Of a DNA stretch of 64,000 nt, positions 45,891-53,516 are shown in pieces. Source of the DNA: Hydrogenophilales bacterium 16-64-40 (GTDB taxonomy: Bacteria > Pseudomonadota > Gammaproteobacteria > Burkholderiales > Thiobacillaceae); the NCBI GenBank assembly GCA_002256995.1, contig NCGX01000011.1:62001-126000 (forward strand). Direction: 5' to 3'. Within the stretch, counting starts at the first letter, position 1, and each line of letters starts with the position of its first letter. Made by a program: the position numbers and the translations under genes. Under the pieces are notes generated by a model. That model was not told the origin of the DNA. It ran no database searches and saw only the letters and a list, made by a program, of their open reading frames with translations.

Positions 45891-48068
45891 ATGAACGCAT
45901 TGCCGAAAATTGCCCAGAAAATGACCCGCCATCTGTTCGGGATTGCCCTGCTCGCCGGTTTGGCGTTGCCGTTTGCGGCGCGCGCTGCCGATGCGCCGCC
46001 CACCGGCAACGCGGTGCAAAGTGTCGAGACCACGACCCTGCCTGGCGGCAAGGTCGTGGTGCGCGTCACCCTGCAAAAGGCGCTGACCGCCACCCCGGCC
46101 GGCTTCACCGTCGGCAACCCGCCGCGCATCGCGCTGGATCTGCCCGACACCGGCAACGCCATGGGACGCAACACCGTGGAGGCCAATCTCGGTCCGCTGT
46201 CGAGCGTGAACGTGGTGCAGGCGGGCACGCGCACTCGCCTGGTGCTGAATCTGAGCAAGTCGGTCGAGTATGAAGCCCGGATCGATGGCAAGACGCTGCT
46301 CATCGCGCTGGGCGATGTCGGCGTCGGGTCCGCGCCGGTGAATGTCAGCCCGCGCTTTGCCGAAGCCGCACCCGGAGTCGCGCGCCACAGCATTCGCGAC
46401 ATCGACTTCCGGCGTGGCGCAGCGGGCGAGGCACGCATCGTGACCACCCTGTCCGACGCCCAGGCGGGGATCAACATTCGCCAGCAGGCCGGCGGCGTGG
46501 TGGTCGATTTCATCGGCACCGAATTGCCCAAGGCCTTGCAGCGCCGCCTCGACGTGGCCGACTTCGGCACCCCGGTGCAGATCGTCGAAACGTATACGCT
46601 GGGCGACAACACCCGCATGGTGATCCAGCCCAAGGGTGGCTGGGAGTATTCCGCCTACCAGGCCGACAACAGCTTCATCGTCGAGGTCAAGCAGAGCGAC
46701 GACGCGCAGAAGAAAACCGCTGACGGCAAGGTGAAATACACCGGCGAGAAACTCTCGCTCAACTTCCAGAACGTCGAAGTGCGTTCGGTGCTGCAGGTCA
46801 TCGCCGACTTCACCGGCCTCAACATCATCGCCAGCGACTCCGTGACCGGCAACCTCACCCTGCGTTTGAAGGATGTGCCGTGGGATCAGGCGCTCGATCT
46901 CATCATGCAGACCAAGGGCCTGGACAAGCGCCAGAACGGCAACGTCATCTGGATTGCGCCCAAGGATGAACTGATGGCCAAGGAGAAACTCGAGTACGAA
47001 GCCCGCTCGGCAGTGGCTGATCTGGAGCCCTTGACCACTGAATACATCCAGATGAACTACATGCGGGCGGATGAAGCGCAAACCATGCTGTACGGCTTTG
47101 CGTCCGGCGCCTTTCTTAACTCCGCCGGCAACAACGCGGTGAACTGTTCGGCGCAGGCGCAGGGTCTGGGTGGCGCCGCGGCGGCGCAGGCCTCGCAGCA
47201 GGGCAAGGGCGAAAATGACCAGAAAGTCCTCACCAAGCGGGGCCGCGCAACGTATGAACTGAAGACCAACACGCTGATCATCACCGATACGGCGCGCAAG
47301 ATTCAGGAAGTGCGGGAACTGCTCGCACGGCTGGATGTTCCGGCGCGCCAGGTCATGATCGAGGCGCGGGTGGTGGTGGCGACCGATGGCTGGAGCCGCG
47401 ATCTGGGTGCACGCTTGTCATTCAGCGCCGTCAACGACATCGGCAAGAAAAAGATATTCGGCGGGCCGCTGGAATTGAGCGGGGCCGGCACCGGCCCCCT
47501 GTCGGGCGCGCCGAACTTTGCGCTGTCTTTGCTGAATTTGGCGAATGGCAACGTCTTGGATCTGGAGCTGCGCGCATTGGAAGCGGATAGCAAAGGCAAG
47601 GTGATTTCAAATCCGCGTGTGATGACGACCAACCAGAAGCCGGCGGTGATCCTCAACGGCACGCAGATTCCTTATATCACTCCGGGTACGGCCAACTCGC
47701 CCCCGACGGTGACGTTCAAGGACGCTTTCCTCTGCCTGCTGGTCGATCCGCAGATCCTCAACAACGACTCGGTCATCCTGACGGTCGAAGTGCAGAAAGA
47801 TGCGGTGCGCTTCATCTCGGGCATTTCCGATCCGGCAATCGACACCAAGCGGATCAAGACCCAGGTGCGCGTGAACAACGGCGAAACCCTGGTGCTCGGC
47901 GGTATCTTCGATGGCAACGAAGACACCACGGTGGAAAAGGTGCCGTTCCTTGGCGATGTGCCGGTGTTCGGCAATCTGTTCAAGACCACCACCAAGGAAA
48001 ACAACAAGACGGAGCTGATCATCTTCCTCACCCCGCGCATCCTCGACGAGCGTCTGTCGCTGCGCTGA
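45891..48068 (+). CDS. pilQ: Type IV pilus secretin PilQ
   Basis: A 725-residue outer-membrane secretin. Signal peptide, two AMIN-type domains (about 40-270), STN/N1 domain (ISLNF-type KLSLNFQNVEVRSVLQVIAD near 290), and the secretin domain with VLLGG-type NNGETLVLGGIFDG near 660 and a C-terminal FLGDVPVFGNLFK. Last of the pil operon, followed by a terminator. Reading frame intact. Confidence 0.96.
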   Translation: MNALPKIAQKMTRHLFGIALLAGLALPFAARAADAPPTGNAVQSVETTTLPGGKVVVRVTLQKALTATPAGFTVGNPPRIALDLPDTGNAMGRNTVEANLGPLSSVNVVQAGTRTRLVLNLSKSVEYEARIDGKTLLIALGDVGVGSAPVNVSPRFAEAAPGVARHSIRDIDFRRGAAGEARIVTTLSDAQAGINIRQQAGGVVVDFIGTELPKALQRRLDVADFGTPVQIVETYTLGDNTRMVIQPKGGWEYSAYQADNSFIVEVKQSDDAQKKTADGKVKYTGEKLSLNFQNVEVRSVLQVIADFTGLNIIASDSVTGNLTLRLKDVPWDQALDLIMQTKGLDKRQNGNVIWIAPKDELMAKEKLEYEARSAVADLEPLTTEYIQMNYMRADEAQTMLYGFASGAFLNSAGNNAVNCSAQAQGLGGAAAAQASQQGKGENDQKVLTKRGRATYELKTNTLIITDTARKIQEVRELLARLDVPARQVMIEARVVVATDGWSRDLGARLSFSAVNDIGKKKIFGGPLELSGAGTGPLSGAPNFALSLLNLANGNVLDLELRALEADSKGKVISNPRVMTTNQKPAVILNGTQIPYITPGTANSPPTVTFKDAFLCLLVDPQILNNDSVILTVEVQKDAVRFISGISDPAIDTKRIKTQVRVNNGETLVLGGIFDGNEDTTVEKVPFLGDVPVFGNLFKTTTKENNKTELIIFLTPRILDERLSLR

Positions 48069-48079
48069 TCGCGGATTCC

Positions 48080-48110
48080 AAAAAAGCGCGGGCTTGTCCC
48101 GCGCTTTTTT
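48080..48110 (+). terminator. Intrinsic terminator of the pil operon
   Basis: Stem GCGCGGG with CCCGCGC, loop CTTGT, A6 before and T6 after. Perfect and strong; it lies 12 bp after the pilQ stop. Confidence 0.92.
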
Positions 48111-48180
48111 CGTCCTGATTTTCGCGACCCGAGTCTCCGCGCGCCGTCGTCATTCGGCAGCCGTCAATTAGAATGACGCC

Positions 48181-48732
48181 ATGAGCAAGCGAGACAATCT
48201 TTTCCTGGTCGGATTGATGGGGGCGGGCAAGACCACAGTGGGGCGCCTGCTGGCCAGGCACTATGGCTGCACCTTCTACGACTCGGACCACGAGATCGTG
48301 GCGCGCACCGGCGTCAAGATTCCGGTCATATTCGAGATCGAGGGCGAGGCCGGATTTCGCAAGCGCGAGGAAGCGGTGATTGCCGAACTGACCGCCCTGT
48401 CCGGCATCGTGCTGGCCACCGGCGGTGGTGCGGTCCTGTCGCCAACCAACCGCGAAAATCTGAAGAAAAACGGCGTGGTGATTTATTTGCGCGGCACGCC
48501 CGAGCATCTGTACGAACGCACCCGGCACGACCGCAACCGCCCGCTGCTGCAAACCGACAACCCGCTGGAAAAATTGCGCGAGCTGTACCGGCAGCGCGAC
48601 CCGCTGTACCGCGAGGTGGCCGATATCGTGGTGGATACCGGGCGCCAAGGCGTGGGGGGAATGACCCGCGTGCTCTGCGGCAAGCTGGACCTGCTGAAAA
48701 GCGGGCTGCCGTTGACCGATCCGGCAGGCTGA
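48181..48732 (+). CDS. aroK: Shikimate kinase
   Basis: A 183-residue kinase phosphorylating shikimate at O3. P-loop GLMGAGKTT near 11-19, shikimate-binding DSD, then ATGGGAVLS near 79-87, lid [11 protein letters not shown]. The next gene begins in its stop codon. In most relatives aroB follows; here a polysaccharide gene does. Confidence 0.95.
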   Translation: MSKRDNLFLVGLMGAGKTTVGRLLARHYGCTFYDSDHEIVARTGVKIPVIFEIEGEAGFRKREEAVIAELTALSGIVLATGGGAVLSPTNRENLKKNGVVIYLRGTPEHLYERTRHDRNRPLLQTDNPLEKLRELYRQRDPLYREVADIVVDTGRQGVGGMTRVLCGKLDLLKSGLPLTDPAG

Positions 48733-49979
48733 TGCGGCGAGTCGTCTGCGCGGGACTGCTCTGCCTGCTGACGGGCGTGGCCGCCGCAGCGGACTATCGC
48801 GCGAGCGTGGCAGACTACCGCGATTATCTGCGCCGCCTGCAGCCGGGCGACCGCTTGCTGCTGGCGTCGGGCGATTACCGCCAGGGCTTGCCGCTCCACA
48901 ATCTGTCCGGACAGGCCGGCCAGCCGATCGTGATCGAGGCTGCCGACCCCGCCGTTCCGCCGCGCTTCATCGCGCACCATGGCGCCAACACGGTCAGCTT
49001 GGTCAATGTGCGTCATCTGGTGCTGCGCCATCTGCAGCTTGATGGCCGCAAGCTGCCGGTGGATGCGGTCAAGGCCGAGGGCCACAGCCGCTATGCCGAT
49101 TTCATCACGCTGGAACACCTCTATATCCACGACCACGCCGCGTCGCAGCAGAATGTGGGCATCTCGACCAAGTGCCCGGCATTCGGCTGGGTGGTCAGGA
49201 ACAACCGCATCGAGCGGGTGGGAACCGGCATGTATTTCGGTGATTCGGATGGCAGCGACCCCTTTGTCGGCGGCGTGATCGAGGGCAACCGCATCACGCA
49301 CACGCTGGGTTACAACCTGCAGATCAAGCATCAGAAGTCCCGCCCGGATGACGATGCGGATCGCCACGACACGGTGATCCGCTACAACGTGTTTTCCAAA
49401 CAGGACGCGTTGCCCGGTCCGCAGGCGCGCCCCAACGTCCTGCTGGGGCATGTTCCGCTGACGGGACCCGGCAGCGAGGATCGCTATCTGGTCTACGGCA
49501 ACCTCTTCCTGCACAATCCCAGCGAGGCCTTGCTGCAGGCGGAGGGACGGGTGGCGGTGTACGACAATGTGTTCATCAACCGCAGCGGCGATGCGATCCG
49601 CATCCAGCCGCACAACGACATCCCGCGTGATATGGATATTTTCGCCAACACCGTGCTGGCGTCGGGCACGGGCATCCAGGTGCGCCAGGCCGAGGGTGCG
49701 GCGTATCGCCAGCGCGTGGCCGCCAATGTGGTGGCCGCCTGCCCGCCCTTGCGGGGCGGCGAGGCCGTGCACAACCTTACCCTGGCCTATCACCCCGATT
49801 GGCTGGATGTCGCCGTGGCGGAACTGACGCTGCGCCTGCTTGCGGGGCAGCCGTCACCCCGCCTGCCGGACGGGCTGGTGCGTGAACTGGCGGTCTATCC
49901 CGGCTGGCAGGGGACGGCGCGGCCCGGCGCACGCGTTGCCCCGGCCGTGCTGAACATGCTGGACCCAGCCCTGCCATGA
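48732..49979 (+). CDS. Secreted right-handed beta-helix protein
   Basis: A 415-residue protein with a signal peptide ([19 protein letters not shown]). A parallel beta-helix core is implied by repeated short strands such as LVNVRHLVLRHLQLDG, FITLEHLYIHDH, FGWVVRNNRIERVGTG and VGGVIEGNRITHT. Such folds are found in polysaccharide lyases, epimerases and surface adhesins. The start overlaps the aroK stop by one base (TGATG). VanZ follows with an ATGA overlap. No catalytic residues could be fixed; a role in polysaccharide processing is inferred from the neighbours. Confidence 0.75.
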   Translation: MRRVVCAGLLCLLTGVAAAADYRASVADYRDYLRRLQPGDRLLLASGDYRQGLPLHNLSGQAGQPIVIEAADPAVPPRFIAHHGANTVSLVNVRHLVLRHLQLDGRKLPVDAVKAEGHSRYADFITLEHLYIHDHAASQQNVGISTKCPAFGWVVRNNRIERVGTGMYFGDSDGSDPFVGGVIEGNRITHTLGYNLQIKHQKSRPDDDADRHDTVIRYNVFSKQDALPGPQARPNVLLGHVPLTGPGSEDRYLVYGNLFLHNPSEALLQAEGRVAVYDNVFINRSGDAIRIQPHNDIPRDMDIFANTVLASGTGIQVRQAEGAAYRQRVAANVVAACPPLRGGEAVHNLTLAYHPDWLDVAVAELTLRLLAGQPSPRLPDGLVRELAVYPGWQGTARPGARVAPAVLNMLDPALP

Positions 49980-51406
49980 GCCGGAACGCCAGAACGACCG
50001 GCCATCCCCGCAGCCTGTTGTGGCTGGCCGCACTGGTGTATACCGCGTTTGTCATTTACGGCAGCCTGGTGCCGCTGGAATTCCGTGCGCTGCCGTGGGA
50101 CCAAGCGGTGGCCCGTTTCGACGCGATACCCTTCCTCCGGCTCGGCATCGGTTCGCGCGCCGACTGGGTGGCCAACCTGCTGCTGTTCATTCCGCTGAGC
50201 TTCCTGTGGATGGGCGCGTTGTCGGCCGGTGCCGGCGCCCTGCGAACGGCGCTGGTGATGCTGGCGCTGATTCCGGCGGCCATCGCCTTGAGCGTCGGCA
50301 TCGAATTCACCCAGCTGTTTTTTCCGCAGCGTACGGTGTCGCAGAACGACATCTATGCCGAAACCGTGGGCGGCGTCATCGGCATGCTGGTCTGGTGGGG
50401 GGCAGGCAGCCGCTTCGTCGACTGGCTGCAGTCCTGGCAGCGGACCCATGCCCGCGCCGCGCTGGCCGAGCGGCTGGCCTGGGTGTATCTGGCGGGGGTG
50501 CTGGTTTACAACGTCCTGCCGCTCGATCTGACCATCAGCCTGGTCGAGATTTTCCATCAATGGCGGGACGGCAAAGTCAACCTGGTTCCGTTTGGCCGCT
50601 TGCCGGATGATGCCGCCTACGCGCTGTATGAAATCGCCACCGATGCCCTGATCTGGATGCCACTTGCGCTGCTGTGGCGGCTCGACGGCACGCGCAGCGC
50701 GTGGCGCGTGTGGTGGATGACGTTCGGTACCGCGATCTTGCTGGAATTCATGCAGCTGTTCGTGTATTCGCGGGTCAGCGATGTCACTGACCTCTTCACG
50801 GCCGCCGCCGGCGCGGCGCTGGGCGTGTGGATCGGCGGCCGCCTGGCCGCGCGCGTGGCGCCCGCCAGCCAGATGCCGGCGTGGTCGGCCTGGCTGCCCT
50901 TGTTGCTGGCGGCAGGCTGGATGGCGCTGCTGTTGTTCGTGTTCTGGTATCCCTTTGACTTCAGGACGGATGGCGCTTTCCTGCGGGAGCGGCTGCACCA
51001 CTTTCTGGAAAGTGTGCCCTTCGAAGCCTACTACTATGGCACCGAGTTTCGCGCGGCCACCGAGTTGCTGCACAAAGTCTTGTTCTTCATTCCGCTGGGT
51101 GCCCTGCTGGCCTGGTTTGTGTCCCATTTGCGCTGGACCTGGCGGGGCTACGGGACATTTCTTTCCCTGCTGTTGATTGCGTTCACGGCCTTGGTCGTGG
51201 TGGCTGGGCGACTCGCCCAGCCGGAGAAGAACCCGGATAGCATGGATATCCTGCTGCAATCGCTGGGCGGCGCCTTGGGGTTTGTCATGATCAGAATCTT
51301 CTTTTCCCGCAAGACGCTGGCCGTGCAGCCCGTGAGGCGCAACGCGTTTTCACAGGATGCAGAACGCAAGATGCGGCGTAGATATAAAAGCCGTGACGAT
51401 GAATAG
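49976..51406 (+). CDS. VanZ-family membrane protein
   Basis: A 476-residue protein with about 10 transmembrane helices and two VanZ-like halves. The first half shows FIPLSFLWMG and GIEFTQLFFPQRTVSQNDIY with the conserved E, Q, R and D. The second shows FRAATELLHKVLFFIPLG. VanZ proteins are membrane proteins with poorly known roles; a number occur in polysaccharide loci. It overlaps the beta-helix gene (ATGA), and the ligase gene starts 23 bp after its stop. Confidence 0.82.
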   Translation: MSRNARTTGHPRSLLWLAALVYTAFVIYGSLVPLEFRALPWDQAVARFDAIPFLRLGIGSRADWVANLLLFIPLSFLWMGALSAGAGALRTALVMLALIPAAIALSVGIEFTQLFFPQRTVSQNDIYAETVGGVIGMLVWWGAGSRFVDWLQSWQRTHARAALAERLAWVYLAGVLVYNVLPLDLTISLVEIFHQWRDGKVNLVPFGRLPDDAAYALYEIATDALIWMPLALLWRLDGTRSAWRVWWMTFGTAILLEFMQLFVYSRVSDVTDLFTAAAGAALGVWIGGRLAARVAPASQMPAWSAWLPLLLAAGWMALLLFVFWYPFDFRTDGAFLRERLHHFLESVPFEAYYYGTEFRAATELLHKVLFFIPLGALLAWFVSHLRWTWRGYGTFLSLLLIAFTALVVVAGRLAQPEKNPDSMDILLQSLGGALGFVMIRIFFSRKTLAVQPVRRNAFSQDAERKMRRRYKSRDDE

Positions 51407-51429
51407 CTGATGCTTCCGGGAGTTTGATC

Positions 51430-52674
51430 GTGCGCGATATCGCTCTGCTCGTCATGTTGCTGGCCTTGGGCTGGGCCAGCTTTCGGCGCCCCTGGGTGGG
51501 TTTGCTGGCGCTGGTCTTCGTTGGCGTCATGCACCCCCAAGGCTATGTCTCGGGTTTCATGCAGGGATTTCCGGCCTACTTTGCCTTGCTGGTGGTGGTG
51601 GCCTTGTCCGCGGGCTGGCAGTTGTTTCGCGGGCGCGCCTGGCCCCCCTTGTTTTGGGACTGGCGGCTGGCAGGGCTTGCCCTGTTATGGGGCCAGTTCG
51701 TCTTGACGACCGCCCTTGGGATCAACCCCTGGGCGGGTTGGCCCCGGCTGATGGAAGTGTCCAAGATTCTTCCTTTGATTTTGCTGGTCTTGCTGCTGAT
51801 CGACACGCGGGTGAAACTGAACTGGCTGCTGATGACGGTGGGGCTGTCCCTTGCCGCCGTGATATTGAAGGGTGGCTATTGGGCGTTTATTACCGGTTTC
51901 CACGATCGGGTCTATGGGCCGCCGGGAAGCCAGTACGCAGGCAACAACGAATTTGCCGTTGCCACGGCCATGGCCATTCCCCTGCTGGCGCTCTGGTACC
52001 GCGAGGCGGACAGCAAGATGCTGCGCTGGATCGTGGCCATCCTGATTGCCCTGGGATTTGCGTCCGCCCTGTCGTCCTGGTCGCGTGGCGGGTTGCTGAG
52101 TATCAGCGTGGTGGCGCTGCTGCTGGTCTGGCATAGCCGGCGCAAATGGCTGGCGATCCCCTTGCTGCTCATGGTTGTTGGATTGGCCGTTGTTGGTTTG
52201 TCGGATGAATGGGTCGCGCGCATGCAGACAATGGCCGCGCCAGAGCTTGAAGCGTCCGCCGCGACTCGGCTTGAACTGTGGCGCCTGGGCTGGGACTACG
52301 CCTTGCAGCATCCGTGGTTCGGCGGGGGCTTTGGCGGGTGGATCTACCTTACGCTGCCAGTCGGGGCTTCGCGCGCCTGGCATAGCGCCTACATTGAAAT
52401 CGTGGCCGAACATGGCTTTCCGGGACTGGTGTTGTGGGTCAGCCTGGTTTTTGGCAGTGTTGTCAGCCTGAGCGTGTTGATCGCGCGCAACCGGCGCTGG
52501 CAATTGCCCGGGCTGACCGATCAGGCCGCCATGCTGAGGGCATCACTTGCGGCCTACCTGGTCGGCGCAGCATTCCTGAGTATCGCGTACTGGGAACTGC
52601 TGTACTTGTTACTGGCGTGCGCGATCCTGCTCAGCCGGTTTGCCAAGGTGGCGCGCATCGAACGGACCGGCTGA
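51430..52674 (+). CDS. O-antigen ligase family protein (exosortase-A associated type)
   Basis: About 414 residues with about 11 transmembrane helices. Family marks: WSRGGLLSISVVALLLVW, and the periplasmic loop RLELWRLGWDYALQHPWFGG then SAYIEIVAEHGFPGL with the conserved His. The group found next to exosortase A genes starts with MRD-type residues, which fits the GTG at 51430 (VRDIALLV); GGGAG lies 7 nt before it. It probably ligates or polymerises exopolysaccharide. A TTG start at 51424 is possible. Confidence 0.88.
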   Translation: MRDIALLVMLLALGWASFRRPWVGLLALVFVGVMHPQGYVSGFMQGFPAYFALLVVVALSAGWQLFRGRAWPPLFWDWRLAGLALLWGQFVLTTALGINPWAGWPRLMEVSKILPLILLVLLLIDTRVKLNWLLMTVGLSLAAVILKGGYWAFITGFHDRVYGPPGSQYAGNNEFAVATAMAIPLLALWYREADSKMLRWIVAILIALGFASALSSWSRGGLLSISVVALLLVWHSRRKWLAIPLLLMVVGLAVVGLSDEWVARMQTMAAPELEASAATRLELWRLGWDYALQHPWFGGGFGGWIYLTLPVGASRAWHSAYIEIVAEHGFPGLVLWVSLVFGSVVSLSVLIARNRRWQLPGLTDQAAMLRASLAAYLVGAAFLSIAYWELLYLLLACAILLSRFAKVARIERTG

Positions 52675-52841
52675 ATGGGCTTGGGACGGAGCAGATGTTG
52701 TCGGATTTTTTTACATGTCATCCGGGCAGCGACTCGGCCGATCTGCTTAATGCGTTGATATTCCAGCGGTTTGAATATCGAGAACGATTTTTGCTTAATT
52801 TGCTCCATTGAGTCGGCATCTTTACTAAAGGTGATCTGTAA

Positions 52842-53414
52842 ATGAAAACACGCTACAAATATCTCGGACAAATAGCCGCTGCTGCAGGATTGCTGGGCGT
52901 CCTGCTTGCCGCCAGCGGTTCGGTCATGGCAGCCAGTTACAACATTATCCTCAAAACTTCTGATGGCGAGATTCAATCCTGCGCCACTGGGGGGTTTACG
53001 TTTACTAAAACCACTGTGGGCACGTTTACCGCTACGAGTCCATCTGTGGCGCTTAACGGAGCGACCACAACGCCGTGTTTGGGCGTGGATGAAAGCGTAA
53101 CTTTAAATAATGGAACCTTGTCCGTTACTGTTGCCAACGTCACCGTGAATGGACAGGATCAGGGCCCCAACGTTGTATCCATTAATGGAAACTTGTCAAA
53201 CGGAAACGCCAATGGCTCTTACACGATCCACTTCTTAGCGGACAAGTCATTCACCATTACCCAAAAAGACGGTAATGCAGATCCGCAAGTGGGGTCAGGC
53301 ATTTATTTCATTTACAATCAAAATTCTGTGCCTGAGCCGGAGACGCTCTGGCTGGCCCTGGCGGGTTTGAGCGCGCTGGTGATGTCCCGCCGGATCCGGC
53401 GTCGCCGCAGTTAA
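52842..53414 (+). CDS. PEP-CTERM sorting-domain protein (second)
   Basis: A 190-residue exported protein. Signal peptide ending VMA near 30. The body is Thr/Asn-rich with lower GC than its neighbours. The tail reads VPEPETLWLALAGLSALV followed by SRRIRRRRS, a PEP-CTERM anchor. Upstream, 52675-52841 is non-coding, with a weak sigma-54-like site at 52780. A terminator follows. Its place between two ligase genes suggests it is displayed with their polymer. Confidence 0.9.
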   Translation: MKTRYKYLGQIAAAAGLLGVLLAASGSVMAASYNIILKTSDGEIQSCATGGFTFTKTTVGTFTATSPSVALNGATTTPCLGVDESVTLNNGTLSVTVANVTVNGQDQGPNVVSINGNLSNGNANGSYTIHFLADKSFTITQKDGNADPQVGSGIYFIYNQNSVPEPETLWLALAGLSALVMSRRIRRRRS

Positions 53415-53444
53415 GCACCGCCTGCCGCGGGTGACCTGCATTCG

Positions 53445-53474
53445 CATCCCCATTCGCGAAAGTGAATGGGGATG
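53445..53474 (+). terminator. Terminator after the second PEP-CTERM gene
   Basis: Perfect 11-bp stem CATCCCCATTC with GAATGGGGATG, loop of 8, followed by TTGTATTTTT. It lies 30 bp after the stop. Confidence 0.85.
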
Positions 53475-53516
53475 TTGTATTTTTGCTTGCCGATTCCCTG
53501 TTGAGCCGCTTCAAGC

